This document shows, in pieces, positions 1-8,013 of a DNA stretch of 64,000 bases. Position 1 is the first letter of the stretch. Each line of letters begins with the position of its first letter. Under the pieces are notes generated by a model. That model worked only from the letters and a program-made list of their open reading frames with translations. It was not told where the DNA came from and ran no database searches. This stretch comes from Nocardia sp. CY41. GTDB lineage: Bacteria; Actinomycetota; Actinomycetes; Mycobacteriales; Mycobacteriaceae. Both the position numbers and the translations under genes were made by a program. The DNA lies in NCBI RefSeq assembly GCF_009829325.1, contig NZ_VUOS01000020.1, forward strand, positions 1-64,000, written 5' to 3'.

Positions 1-2
1 CC

Positions 3-278
3 ACCGGCCAAGGCATCGTCGCCTTCGTCATCCTCACCGCCGGAGCACAAGACACGGGCACCGCGCTCATCGACGACCTCAAAGCCGAAGTCGCCCGCGA
101 AATCAGCCCCATCGCCAAACCCCGCGAGATCCACATCGTCCCCGAACTCCCCAAAACCCGCAGCGGCAAAATCATGCGCCGCCTCCTACGCGACGTCGCC
201 GAAGGACGCGAACTCGGCGACACCTCCACCCTCGTCGACCCGAGCGTCTTCGAGGCGATCCGGGCGGGCAAAGGCTGA
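3..278 (+). CDS. acs: acetyl-CoA synthetase, C-terminal part (5' truncated by window edge)
   Basis: The reading frame is open from the left edge and codes for the last 91 residues of an AMP-forming acetyl-CoA synthetase, which activates acetate to acetyl-CoA through acetyl-AMP. The diagnostic motif PKTRSGKIMRRLLR is present; its lysine (in SGK) is the catalytic lysine that protein acetyltransferases modify in this family. The preceding sequence (SPIAKPREIHIVPELPK) is also typical. The position before the holin-like and EphE-like genes matches the order acs-Rv3668-Rv3669-Rv3670 known in mycobacteria. The N-terminal ATP-binding part lies outside the window, so propionyl-CoA or acetoacetyl-CoA ligase cannot be excluded from this piece alone. 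Confidence 0.85.
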   Translation, partial: TGQGIVAFVILTAGAQDTGTALIDDLKAEVAREISPIAKPREIHIVPELPKTRSGKIMRRLLRDVAEGRELGDTSTLVDPSVFEAIRAGKG

Positions 279-445
279 CCCTCAGCGCCGGACGCGGCCG
301 GTGACGGGATCCGTCGTCGGCCGCACCCATTAAGATTGCGTGAGGTGTGCCGGGAAGTCTGGTCGGCGTGCGGTTGTGCACCCGTCGAGCAGTCTCCGGT
401 GGGTGTGCCGCCGCGGTGCCCCACCCGCCGCCCGAAAGGTTTCCC

Positions 446-1750
446 GTGATCACGCAAGTGCGCTCGGAACTGTCCCGCTACCTCCGCACGGAAACCGTCG
501 GCGGCACATTGCTTCTGATCGCGGCGGCGACCGCGTTGCTCTGGGTGAACTCGCCGTGGGGCGCGAGCTATCTGACGATGACCGAGACGGTCGTCGCGAT
601 CCCGCCGCTGCACCTGGAACTGACCCTGGCGGACTGGACCGCGGACGGTCTGCTCGCGGTGTTCTTCTTCGTCGCCGGGCTGGAACTCAAACGCGAGCTG
701 GTGGTCGGCGAACTCGCCGATCGCAGGCGCGCCACGCTGCCGGTCATCGCGGCGATCGGTGGCGTGGTGACCCCCGCGCTGATCGCGGCGGTCGTCGGCT
801 TCGGCCTGCCCGGTATGGAGCGCGGCTGGGCCATCCCCGTCGCCACCGACATCGCGTTCGCGCTCGCCGTGCTCGCCATGACCGGTTCGCGCATCCCCAC
901 GGGCGCACGCGTCTTCCTGCTCAGTCTGGCCGTGGTCGACGACCTCATGGCGATCGTCCTGATCGCGGTGTTGTTCACCGCGGCGGTGTCGCTGCTGTGG
1001 TTGCTCGTGGCCGCGGCGTGCTTCGCCGGGTGGGCGCTGGGACAACGGGCGCGCATCGGCACGCCGTTGCTGTACGTCCCGCTGGCGTTGCTGTCCTGGT
1101 ACGCGCTGCACGAGGCGGGCATCCATCCCACCCTGGCCGGCGTCGCGCTCGGCCTGCTCACCCGGGTGCGTCCGGATCCCGGTGAGCGAGAGGCCCCCGC
1201 CACCCGGCTCGAGCACCTCTTCCAGCCGGTCTCCGCCGGATTGTGCGTTCCGCTGTTCGCCCTGTTCGCCTCCGGAGTCCCGCTGAACACCAAAGTCTTC
1301 GGTGAGCTCGCCACCGACCGGCTCGCGCTCGCCGTGATTCTCGGCCTCCTGGTCGGCAAACCCCTCGGCATCTTCGGGATGAGCTGGGTGGCAATCCGCT
1401 TGGGCGTGGCGACGCGTCCCGCCGAACTCGGCTGGCGGGACATGTTCGCCCTGTCGGTGCTCGGCGCGATCGGCTTCACGGTTAGCCTTCTCGTGGCGGA
1501 ACTCGCGCTCGCCGATGTCGCGGACGGGTCGGCCGTCGAGTTGGCGAAGGCCGCCGTGTTGGTCACATCATTGGCGGCGTCGCTCGCCGGTTCGGCGCTA
1601 CTGTTGCGGCGTGGGCGTGTCCACCAGGCTCGGCGGGACGCCCGTGCGCTAGAACGTGAACAACATGGCGGCGCGAGCGATCCGCCCGGAGGCGGTAGCC
1701 TGCGTGACCACGGAGGGCACCGGGAGCGCCGCCGATCGAACGGGAGTTGA
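446..1750 (+). CDS. nhaA: Na+/H+ antiporter NhaA
   Basis: This 434-residue membrane protein is an NhaA-type sodium/proton antiporter, which exports Na+ in exchange for protons at the cytoplasmic membrane. Family signatures include ATDIAFALAVLA and the paired aspartates in VVDDL (about residues 165-166), which correspond to the ion-binding pair of Escherichia coli NhaA. About a dozen hydrophobic segments are visible. The last 40 residues are hydrophilic and rich in Arg and Gly. I chose GTG at 446 because an AAAGG Shine-Dalgarno element lies six bases upstream and the protein then starts as NhaA proteins usually do; an earlier in-frame GTG at 347 would add a non-homologous leader. Confidence 0.9.
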   Translation: MITQVRSELSRYLRTETVGGTLLLIAAATALLWVNSPWGASYLTMTETVVAIPPLHLELTLADWTADGLLAVFFFVAGLELKRELVVGELADRRRATLPVIAAIGGVVTPALIAAVVGFGLPGMERGWAIPVATDIAFALAVLAMTGSRIPTGARVFLLSLAVVDDLMAIVLIAVLFTAAVSLLWLLVAAACFAGWALGQRARIGTPLLYVPLALLSWYALHEAGIHPTLAGVALGLLTRVRPDPGEREAPATRLEHLFQPVSAGLCVPLFALFASGVPLNTKVFGELATDRLALAVILGLLVGKPLGIFGMSWVAIRLGVATRPAELGWRDMFALSVLGAIGFTVSLLVAELALADVADGSAVELAKAAVLVTSLAASLAGSALLLRRGRVHQARRDARALEREQHGGASDPPGGGSLRDHGGHRERRRSNGS

Positions 1751-1783
1751 AGCAGTGCCGGGACAGGGAGAAGGGTCGACCAA

Positions 1784-2290
1784 GTGAGTTTCAACCACGG
1801 CGGTAACGGGAGCGACGCGGAGCGCGGTCGTACGGTCACCTCCATTCCCCTCACGGACGCCGATCCGCTCGGCTCGGCGAGCTTCGGAACCCTGGTCCGC
1901 GACGCCGCCGAGCAGATGTCCACCCTGGTCCGCGCCGAGGTCGAACTGGCCAAGGCCGAGGTCACCGGGGAGATCAAGAAGGGCCTGCAGGGCAGCGTCT
2001 ACTTCATCCTCGCGCTCACCGTGCTGCTGTTCAGCACCTTCTTCTTTTTCTTCTTCCTCGGCGAACTGCTCGACGTGTGGCTGGCCCGCTGGGCCGCCTT
2101 CCTGATCGTCTTCCTGCTGATGGTCGTGGCCACCGCGGCGCTGGCGTTCCTCGGCTACCGGCGAGTGAAGAAACTGCGCGCTCCGGAGAAGACGATCGAC
2201 TCGCTCAAGCAGGCGCGCGCGGTGCTGCCGCACGGCTTGGGCCCGGCCGCGCACGAGGACCGTCCCGCGCTGCAGAAGCCGGCTTCCTAG
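1784..2290 (+). CDS. phage holin family / actinobacterial membrane protein
   Basis: The 168-residue product has a charged N-terminal third, then two long hydrophobic segments at about residues 68-93 and 100-125, and a short basic/polar tail. This is the architecture of the Phage_holin_3_6 family, chromosomal membrane proteins in Actinobacteria that are named by similarity to holins but have no proven lytic role. The amphipathic region before the membrane (RDAAEQMSTLVRAEVELAKAEV) is typical of the family. It is the positional counterpart of mycobacterial Rv3669. A GTG start is preceded by a purine-rich GGGAGAAGG stretch. It probably acts at the cytoplasmic membrane; function is otherwise unknown. 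Confidence 0.75.
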   Translation: MSFNHGGNGSDAERGRTVTSIPLTDADPLGSASFGTLVRDAAEQMSTLVRAEVELAKAEVTGEIKKGLQGSVYFILALTVLLFSTFFFFFFLGELLDVWLARWAAFLIVFLLMVVATAALAFLGYRRVKKLRAPEKTIDSLKQARAVLPHGLGPAAHEDRPALQKPAS

Positions 2291-2335
2291 GCGCGCCTGC
2301 ACGAGCCGGTACGGCGGCTACTAGGCTCGATCGGC

Positions 2336-3271
2336 GTGTCGGCGAACTTGCTTCCGGATCCGTCCAGCGTCCGTTACGACGGACCGTGGACACATCGGGA
2401 CGTGCACGCCAACGGCATTCGATTCCACGTCGTGGACGCGGCGCCGGAGCGGTCCGATGCGCCGCTGGTCGTGCTGCTGCACGGTTTCGCGGACTTCTGG
2501 TGGTCCTGGCGGCACCAATTGACCGGTCTGGCCGAACTCGGCTACCGCGCCGTGGCCGTCGACCTGCGCGGCTACGGCGACAGCGACAAGCCGCCGCGCG
2601 GTTACGACGGCTGGACGCTCGCCGGTGACGTCGCCGGGCTCATCCGGGCGCTCGGCTACACCGAGGCGACGCTGGCAGGGCACGCCGAAGGTGGACTGGT
2701 CTGCTGGACCACCGCGGTGCTGCATCCACGCCTGGTTCGCTCGATCGCCCTGGTCGGCTCGCCGCATCCGTCGGCGCTGAAGAGTTCCGTGCTGCGCAAC
2801 CGCCGCCAACGCGCGGCCTGGCTGCCGAACTTCCTCCGCTACCAGCCCCCCTGGTACGGCGAGCACTTGCTGACCACCGCCGACGGCTTCGAGGTCGAAC
2901 GGCTGTTGCGCGTGCGGGTGAGCGCGGGATGGGCGGGCACCGCCGAATTCGTCGACACCGCACAGCGGATGCGTTCGGCGATCCGGATTCCCGGCGCCGC
3001 GCATTGTGCGCTGGAGTACCAGCGCTGGGCCTTCCGCAGTCAGTGGCGTCCGGACGGTCGCCGGTTCATGGCGACCATGCGCGAACCCGTCCACATCCCG
3101 GTACTGGCCATGCGCGGCGAACTGGACCCCTACGTGCTGCCGGGGACCTTCCGCCGCGACCCGCATCTGTCGCCGGAACGGCGGCTGGCCGGCATCCCGG
3201 CGGCCGGGCACTTCGCACACCAGGAGAACCCGGACGCCGTGACGAAGGAACTGTCCAAGCTGCTCGCCTGA
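2336..3271 (+). CDS. alpha/beta hydrolase, EphE-like (epoxide hydrolase family)
   Basis: The 311-residue protein has the alpha/beta hydrolase fold: oxyanion-hole motif LLHGFADFWWSW (about 54-65), the RGYGDSDKPP loop typical of epoxide-hydrolase relatives, and a C-terminal HFAHQENP with the expected catalytic histidine. The nucleophile elbow reads GHAEGG, where epoxide hydrolases normally have GHDWG, so the canonical aspartate position holds alanine. Position and sequence match the mycobacterial ephE locus next to marP. Substrate is unknown, and true epoxide hydrolysis is doubtful given the elbow. The GTG start at 2336 lies 46 bases after the holin-like gene. Confidence 0.8.
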   Translation: MSANLLPDPSSVRYDGPWTHRDVHANGIRFHVVDAAPERSDAPLVVLLHGFADFWWSWRHQLTGLAELGYRAVAVDLRGYGDSDKPPRGYDGWTLAGDVAGLIRALGYTEATLAGHAEGGLVCWTTAVLHPRLVRSIALVGSPHPSALKSSVLRNRRQRAAWLPNFLRYQPPWYGEHLLTTADGFEVERLLRVRVSAGWAGTAEFVDTAQRMRSAIRIPGAAHCALEYQRWAFRSQWRPDGRRFMATMREPVHIPVLAMRGELDPYVLPGTFRRDPHLSPERRLAGIPAAGHFAHQENPDAVTKELSKLLA

Positions 3272-3284
3272 GCGGCCGGGAGTG

Positions 3285-3312
3285 CCCCGGCCACGCAGTT
3301 GCGTGGCCGGGG
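3285..3312. terminator. bidirectional terminator between hydrolase and marP
   Basis: A perfect 12-bp inverted repeat (CCCCGGCCACGC, loop AGTT, then its complement) lies between the convergent ends of the hydrolase gene and marP. There is no strong U-tract, so it may act as a stem-only terminator, which is common in high-GC actinobacteria. Confidence 0.6.
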
Positions 3313-3342
3313 TCGCGCTGCTCACTACAAGCACGCGCCGGA

Positions 3343-4536
3343 TCAGCTGAGTACGCACGCTCCGGTCGCCACCGGAGCGTCGGAACGCTGCGAAGCGGCG
3401 AGTTCGGAACGGACTTCGTTGAGCGTGAGGACATAACCGGTGTCGTTGTCGGTCACCGCCGCACCGAAGACCACTCCGAGGACCTGCCCCTCGGTATCCA
3501 CCAGTGGCCCACCGGAATTGCCTGCTTGGACGAGCCCGCGCACCGTGTACACCTCACGCTTGACCGTGCCGTCACGATAGATGTTCGGGCCGGTCAGATC
3601 CAGGGTCTCGCGTATGCGAGCCGCGCTCGCGGTGTACCGGCCGCCTCCCGGGTAGCCGAGCACGATGGCGCTGTCGCCGGTACGGGCAGGCGCAGGCGCC
3701 TGGGGAACGACCGGAGCGGTGAGTCCGGGCACCGCGAGCACCGCGACATCCGTGAACGGGTCGAAGAGCACCACTGAGGCAGGCAGCGAACCGCTGGCCG
3801 TGTCCACATCGACGCTCGTGGTGCCCGCGACGACGTGGGCGTTGGTCATCACGCGCTCGGGCGCGATCACGAAACCCGAGCCCTCCAGCGCCCGCTGGCA
3901 ACTCGGGGCGACACCGCGGATGCGCAGCACACTCTGTTGCAACGAGGCGGCGACCGGGCTGGCCAGCACGCTCGCATCCGGCGGCTCCACGGCCGCGATC
4001 GGCGCCCGGCCGAACGGCCCGATCACATCCGGCAGGCCGGAGGTGTTGAGCAGTTTGGAGAACTCGTTGGGCAGCTTGCGCAGCCAGTTCGGCGCGACAT
4101 CGTTGACGTCGGCGAGCACCCGCGAGCCGTTGATCGCGGTCGCGATGGCCGGCTGCGACGAGGTGGCCAGCGGCAGCGCCAGCAGCCACGCGGTGACCAG
4201 CACGGCGACCGCCTGCAGCACCGCGCCCACCGCACTGTCCACACTGCGCGTGAACGGATGACGCATGCCGCTGCGCGCGGCGCGCCCCAGCACCATGCCC
4301 GCCACTTCGCCGACGATCACCAGCATCACGATGAGCAGCACGCCGGTGAGCACCCGGGTGCGGCCCTCGTCGACGTGCACCAGGATGTGCGGCGCGATCA
4401 GGATGCCCGCGACCGCGCCGAGCACGACGCCGAGGAAGGCCAGCGCGGAGGCCACCGCGCCCTGCCGCCACCCGGAGGAGGCAGCCAGCAGCGCCAGCAG
4501 CACGACGGCGATGTCGAGCCAGGCCGACGAGCTCAT
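3343..4536 (-). CDS. marP: MarP-like membrane serine protease (acid resistance)
   Basis: The 397-residue protein combines an N-terminal CvpA-type membrane domain (four hydrophobic segments within residues 1-125) with a periplasmic trypsin-like protease. The catalytic triad is visible as TNAHVV, FTDVAVL and GNSGGP. Two cysteines (in PSCQRAL and in the last residues GACVLS) match the disulfide-forming pair described for Mycobacterium tuberculosis MarP. MarP is needed there for acid resistance and envelope integrity. The ATG overlaps the stop of the upstream NUDIX gene by four bases (ATGA), indicating translational coupling in the minus-strand run nth, tlpA-like, nudix, marP. Confidence 0.88.
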   Translation of the reverse strand: MSSSAWLDIAVVLLALLAASSGWRQGAVASALAFLGVVLGAVAGILIAPHILVHVDEGRTRVLTGVLLIVMLVIVGEVAGMVLGRAARSGMRHPFTRSVDSAVGAVLQAVAVLVTAWLLALPLATSSQPAIATAINGSRVLADVNDVAPNWLRKLPNEFSKLLNTSGLPDVIGPFGRAPIAAVEPPDASVLASPVAASLQQSVLRIRGVAPSCQRALEGSGFVIAPERVMTNAHVVAGTTSVDVDTASGSLPASVVLFDPFTDVAVLAVPGLTAPVVPQAPAPARTGDSAIVLGYPGGGRYTASAARIRETLDLTGPNIYRDGTVKREVYTVRGLVQAGNSGGPLVDTEGQVLGVVFGAAVTDNDTGYVLTLNEVRSELAASQRSDAPVATGACVLS

Positions 4537-5249
4537 AACGTCATCCCCACGGCGGCAAGTGCGGTCTCCAGGTCACGGACGTCCTCGTGATCCCACTCGC
4601 GATCCCAGCCGGAGGCCTTGCTGATCCCGGCGAGGATGCCTGCGGTGAGGCCCCAGACCAGCATCCCGTCCACCTGGAACGCCGGGCTCTGATACCCGAG
4701 GTGGCTGCGGACCACGAAGCGGTTGGCCGGATCCAGCAGTTGCGCGAGCGGGACGCGCACGACCCGCTCGGTCTCGCTCTCGTCGACCACCCGCACCGCG
4801 CCGGGCGTGCGCCAGTACGCGAGAACCGGCGTCACGTCGAAGCGGGACACCGGCACGAACATTTGTGGCAGCACCGCGAACGGTTCCACGCCGGACCGAT
4901 CGAGGCCGGTCTCTTCGCACGCTTCCCGCAGCGCGGTATCGATCGGACCGGCGTCGCCCGAATCCATCGCACCGCCGGGGAAAGCCACTTGGCCACGATG
5001 CTGGCGCATGGTGGAGGCGCGCTGGGTCAGCAGCACCTCCGCATCGGCGGGCAGTCCGCCGGGCGCAGCCGGATCCGGCTGGGGTGAGCCGCCGAACAGC
5101 ACGAGCACGGCCGCTTGCCGCGGCGTGGAGGTCACGGTCATGGCGCGACGCAGCGCACGCGCTCTGGTCAGGGTGTCGGCGCTGTCGGTGGCCGGTTCGG
5201 CCGAGCGAGTCAGCCAACCCGGGATGTCGGGCGGCATCTCGATGGTCAT
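4533..5249 (-). CDS. NUDIX hydrolase, CoA pyrophosphatase type
   Basis: The 238-residue protein carries the UPF0035 signature LLTQRASTMRQHRGQVAFPG directly before a Nudix box (GGAMDSGDAGPIDTALREAC, then EETGL). This pairing marks coenzyme A diphosphatases, which cleave CoA and CoA esters to 4'-phosphopantetheine and 3',5'-ADP. The start at 5249 is supported by a strong GGGGGAGGTG Shine-Dalgarno element; an in-frame GTG 14 codons upstream lacks one. Its stop overlaps marP. It is the counterpart of Rv3672c by order. Substrate preference is inferred from the motif only. Confidence 0.85.
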   Translation of the reverse strand: MTIEMPPDIPGWLTRSAEPATDSADTLTRARALRRAMTVTSTPRQAAVLVLFGGSPQPDPAAPGGLPADAEVLLTQRASTMRQHRGQVAFPGGAMDSGDAGPIDTALREACEETGLDRSGVEPFAVLPQMFVPVSRFDVTPVLAYWRTPGAVRVVDESETERVVRVPLAQLLDPANRFVVRSHLGYQSPAFQVDGMLVWGLTAGILAGISKASGWDREWDHEDVRDLETALAAVGMTL

Positions 5250-5334
5250 CGCGCACCTCCCCCGCGCATTCGCCCACCGACCCGCGTGCACGCCCGCACC
5301 GTCACCTCCACCATCGAATCATCCACCCGCATTG

Positions 5335-5979
5335 TCACGCGGCTACTCCGAGCTTGCCCGCGACCGTATCCGCGATGTCATCCACCCCGTCGAATGCCCG
5401 CACGACGACATCGGCGACCGAGCCGTCGGCGCGCACCAGCACCGAGATCGGCAGCACCGCCGGGGCGCCGACCGCCGTGCGCACTCGCGCGTCGGCGTCG
5501 AGCACGCCGGGCAACCGCACATCCAGTCCACGCAGCCGGGACAGTGCTTTGGCTTCATCAGGGTCGCTGTGCACGGTCAGCACGGTAATCGCGTTCCCCG
5601 CGCGTTGGGCGTATTGCTGCAAATACGGCAACTCCTGGGCGCACGGTGCGCACCAGTAGGCCCACAAGTTCAGCAGGGCGGGTTTGCCCGCCAGCGCGGC
5701 GGCCAGATCCAGCGACCGGCCGTTCGCCAGGCATTCCACGGTTATCCCGGCCAGCGGGCCGCTCCCGTTCGCGGCGCCGGTCGGGCAATCCGGCAAACGT
5801 GCGGCAGCGCGCAAGTCATCGGAAACCCCGGAGGAGACGGGAGAAGACTGCGGCGCCTGCGGCTCGTCCTCCCCGCGCGGCCACACCGCGACCGCCAGCG
5901 CCACCACCACGATCAGACCGGCAAGCGCCCAGCGCCACGCATTTCCCGCACTCCTTCGGCCCGAGGGCTCCGAACTCAC
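5335..5979 (-). CDS. TlpA/ResA-like membrane-anchored thioredoxin
   Basis: The 214-residue protein begins with a short basic stretch and a transmembrane anchor (WALAGLIVVVALAVAVW, about residues 16-32), followed by an extracytoplasmic thioredoxin-fold domain with the active site NLWAYWCAPCAQELP. Such proteins reduce or rearrange disulfides outside the membrane, often during cytochrome c maturation. An extra cysteine pair (DCPTG and VECLANG) lies before the active site, as in TlpA-type proteins. The GTG start overlaps the nth stop codon as GTGA, which decides the start over a longer upstream reading. It corresponds by order to Rv3673c. Confidence 0.85.
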   Translation of the reverse strand: MSSEPSGRRSAGNAWRWALAGLIVVVALAVAVWPRGEDEPQAPQSSPVSSGVSDDLRAAARLPDCPTGAANGSGPLAGITVECLANGRSLDLAAALAGKPALLNLWAYWCAPCAQELPYLQQYAQRAGNAITVLTVHSDPDEAKALSRLRGLDVRLPGVLDADARVRTAVGAPAVLPISVLVRADGSVADVVVRAFDGVDDIADTVAGKLGVAA

Positions 5980-6809
5980 CGGCCCACCAGCTCGAGCAGG
6001 TGGTCCCGCTCCGGCCCCTTCACCAGCTTGGCCGCCGTCTCCGGATCGGTGGGCCCGATCCCGAACGACGGGCAGTCTTTGACCAGGACGCACGCGCCGC
6101 ACGCGGGCTTGCGGGAATGGCAGACGCGCCGTCCGTGGAAGATCACCCGGTGCGAGAGCATCGTCCATTCCTTGCGCTCGATCAGGGCGCCGACGATGTG
6201 CTCGACCTTGACCGGATCTTCCTCGTCGGTCCAGCCCCAGCGACGGACCAGCCTGCCGAAATGAGTGTCGACCGTGATGCCGGGCACGCCGAACGCGTTG
6301 CCGAGGATGACGTTGGCGGTCTTGCGCCCGATGCCGGGCAGTTGCACGAGTTCGGTCAGGGTGTGAGGCAACTCACCGTCGTGACGTTCCAGCAACGCTT
6401 GGCCGAGCCCGATCAGCGAGGACGCTTTGTTCCGGAAGAAGCCGGTCGGCCGGATGTATTCCTCCAGCTCCGCGCGGTTTGCCTCGGCATAGGCGCGGGC
6501 GTCCGGATACCGGGCGAACAGGGCAGGCGTGGTGAGATTCACCCGCTCGTCGGTGCACTGCGCCGAAAGTATTGTGGCCACCGCCAATTCGAGCGGTGTG
6601 GTGAAATCCAGCTCACAGTGCGCATCGGGGAAAGCGGTCGCCAGCTCGCGGTTCATCCGGCGCGCACGGCGGACCAGCCCGAGCCGGGTTTCCGCCTGTC
6701 GCGCCCTGGTTTTCCGTTGCGGAGCCGCGGCGGCGGCCTGCGGCGTTTCGGAGGGCTCGGAGCCGGGCGGAAGCCCGTTCCCGGAGGCGGTGGAGGGGGA
6801 GACGCGCAC
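5976..6809 (-). CDS. nth: endonuclease III (DNA glycosylase/AP lyase)
   Basis: This is the base-excision repair enzyme that removes oxidised pyrimidines and cleaves the abasic site. The helix-hairpin-helix LPGIGRKTANVILG contains the catalytic lysine, VDTHFGRLVRR carries the catalytic aspartate, and the C-terminal 4Fe-4S ligands have the spacing C-x6-C-x2-C-x5-C (CHSRKPACGAC..KDC). With the GTG start at 6809 (GGTGGA upstream) the protein is 277 residues, with a roughly 50-residue Ala/Arg-rich leader that is common in actinobacterial Nth. It is the first gene of the minus-strand run leading to marP. The exact start is less certain than the gene. Confidence 0.92.
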   Translation of the reverse strand: MRVSPSTASGNGLPPGSEPSETPQAAAAAPQRKTRARQAETRLGLVRRARRMNRELATAFPDAHCELDFTTPLELAVATILSAQCTDERVNLTTPALFARYPDARAYAEANRAELEEYIRPTGFFRNKASSLIGLGQALLERHDGELPHTLTELVQLPGIGRKTANVILGNAFGVPGITVDTHFGRLVRRWGWTDEEDPVKVEHIVGALIERKEWTMLSHRVIFHGRRVCHSRKPACGACVLVKDCPSFGIGPTDPETAAKLVKGPERDHLLELVGR

Positions 6810-6900
6810 GCGTCCACCATACGGAACCGGCAGACAACGTTGCCCTTCCAGTTCAGTTGCCGTGTTCCATCTGAGACCTCGACGGTGTTTACTGCTCGTC

Positions 6901-7143
6901 ATGCAAGGACTCGCTGTGGTGCTCTTCCCAGTGGTGCTGATGCTGTTCGCACTGGGTATGGAGCGGGTCGAGAATCGGCTCCGCAAGCTTCTCGAACCCG
7001 ACGAAGAGGTTCAGCAGTACCTGGACAAGGCAAGTAACGCCGAGGTGAAAGAGCTGACGAAGCTCGGTCTGCCCGCTGCCGTGGCCCGGATGCGCAGGCG
7101 CCGCTCGCGCGGCGAGGAGATGGACGTGGCCCGCGCGAGCTGA
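6901..7143 (+). CDS. small single-pass membrane protein, Rv3675-like position
   Basis: The 80-residue product starts with one hydrophobic segment (LAVVLFPVVLMLFALGM) followed by a charged, helical tail rich in Glu, Lys and Arg. I do not recognise a named domain. Its location between nth and crp matches the small membrane protein Rv3675 of mycobacteria. It is divergent from nth (91 bp apart) and reads toward crp. Coding is supported by high GC at third positions and amphipathic sequence in the tail. Function unknown. Confidence 0.65.
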   Translation: MQGLAVVLFPVVLMLFALGMERVENRLRKLLEPDEEVQQYLDKASNAEVKELTKLGLPAAVARMRRRRSRGEEMDVARAS

Positions 7144-7184
7144 CCCGGCCCGAGCGCCGCGCAATCCACCCGTTACGTGGTGTC

Positions 7185-7205
7185 CGTCACTACGCTGTAG
7201 TGACG
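7185..7205. promoter_or_regulatory. perfect palindrome upstream of crp
   Basis: CGTCACTAC-GCT-GTAGTGACG is a perfect 9-bp inverted repeat with a 3-base centre, 72-92 bases before the crp start. GTGA/TCAC half-sites resemble parts of CRP-type operators, but their orientation and spacing differ from TGTGA-N6-TCACA. It may be an operator in the crp promoter; this is inference. Confidence 0.45.
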
Positions 7206-7276
7206 CCGCGTAGACTGCGCTGTTGGCCGAGTCGCTTCGGTCCGGTACAGAGCCATTTCCCATAAGGAGCACATTC

Positions 7277-7951
7277 GTGGACGAGGCCCTCGCCAGAGCA
7301 GGCATCTTCCAGGGCGTCGAGCCCACTGCGGTGGCCGCCCTCGCCAAACAACTTCAGCCGGTGGATTTCCCGCGCGGTCACGTCATCTTCAACGAGGGCG
7401 AGCCGGGCGACCGGCTGTACATCATCACGTCCGGCAAGGTGAAGATCGGACGCCGCTCGCCCGACGGCCGCGAGAATCTGCTGACCATCATGGGCCCGTC
7501 CGACATGTTCGGCGAGCTGTCGATCTTCGACCCCGGCCCGCGCACCTCCACCGCCACCACGGTGACCGAGGTGCGTGCGGTGACGATGGACCGCGACGCC
7601 CTCAAGACCTGGATCGACCAACGGCCCGAGATCGCCGAGCAGTTGCTGCGCGTTCTCGCCCGCCGCCTGCGCCGGACCAACAACAACCTGGCCGACCTGA
7701 TCTTCACCGACGTCCCCGGCCGGGTCGCGAAGGCGCTGCTGCAGCTCGCTCAGCGCTTCGGCACCCAGGAGGCGGGCGCGCTGCGGGTCACCCACGACCT
7801 GACCCAGGAGGAGATCGCCCAGCTGGTCGGCGCCTCCCGCGAGACCGTGAACAAGGCGCTCGCCGACTTCGCGCATCGCGGCTGGCTGCGGCTGGAGGGC
7901 AAGAGCGTGCTCATCTCCGACTCCGAGCGTCTGGCGCGTCGCGCCCGGTAA
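7277..7951 (+). CDS. crp: CRP/FNR-family global regulator (Crp/GlxR)
   Basis: The 224-residue transcription factor has a cyclic-nucleotide-binding domain (about residues 10-120, including EGEPGDRLYIITSGKVKIG and FGELSIFDPGPRTSTATT) and a C-terminal winged helix (TQEEIAQLVGASRETVNKAL). It corresponds to Rv3676/GlxR, global cAMP-responsive regulators of carbon metabolism in mycobacteria and corynebacteria. I chose GTG at 7277 because AAGGAGC lies six bases upstream and because the protein then begins DEALARAGIFQGV like known orthologues; an earlier in-frame start would add 18 atypical residues. The conserved Arg-Thr-Ser (PRTSTATT) contacts the cAMP phosphate in this family. Confidence 0.93.
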   Translation: MDEALARAGIFQGVEPTAVAALAKQLQPVDFPRGHVIFNEGEPGDRLYIITSGKVKIGRRSPDGRENLLTIMGPSDMFGELSIFDPGPRTSTATTVTEVRAVTMDRDALKTWIDQRPEIAEQLLRVLARRLRRTNNNLADLIFTDVPGRVAKALLQLAQRFGTQEAGALRVTHDLTQEEIAQLVGASRETVNKALADFAHRGWLRLEGKSVLISDSERLARRAR

Positions 7952-7966
7952 CGTCTCCGACGGCAC

Positions 7967-8001
7967 AACGCCGGGTTCAGCGCTCCACTGAACCCGGCGT
8001 T
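7967..8001. terminator. bidirectional terminator, crp / MBL hydrolase
   Basis: A perfect 14-bp inverted repeat (AACGCCGGGTTCAG and its complement) with a 7-base loop sits between two convergent genes and ends in TTCCGTCGTT, consistent with termination in both directions. Confidence 0.75.
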
Positions 8002-8013
8002 CCGTCGTTCCGG

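Noticed and set aside
568..1977. Long minus-strand open frame opposite nhaA
   Set aside because: It is the antisense shadow of nhaA: Ser/Arg-rich composition, no family similarity, while the plus strand has clear NhaA motifs.
1784..2290. Holin family protein as evidence of a prophage
   Set aside because: No endolysin, capsid or integrase genes are near, and the gene sits in a conserved chromosomal order.
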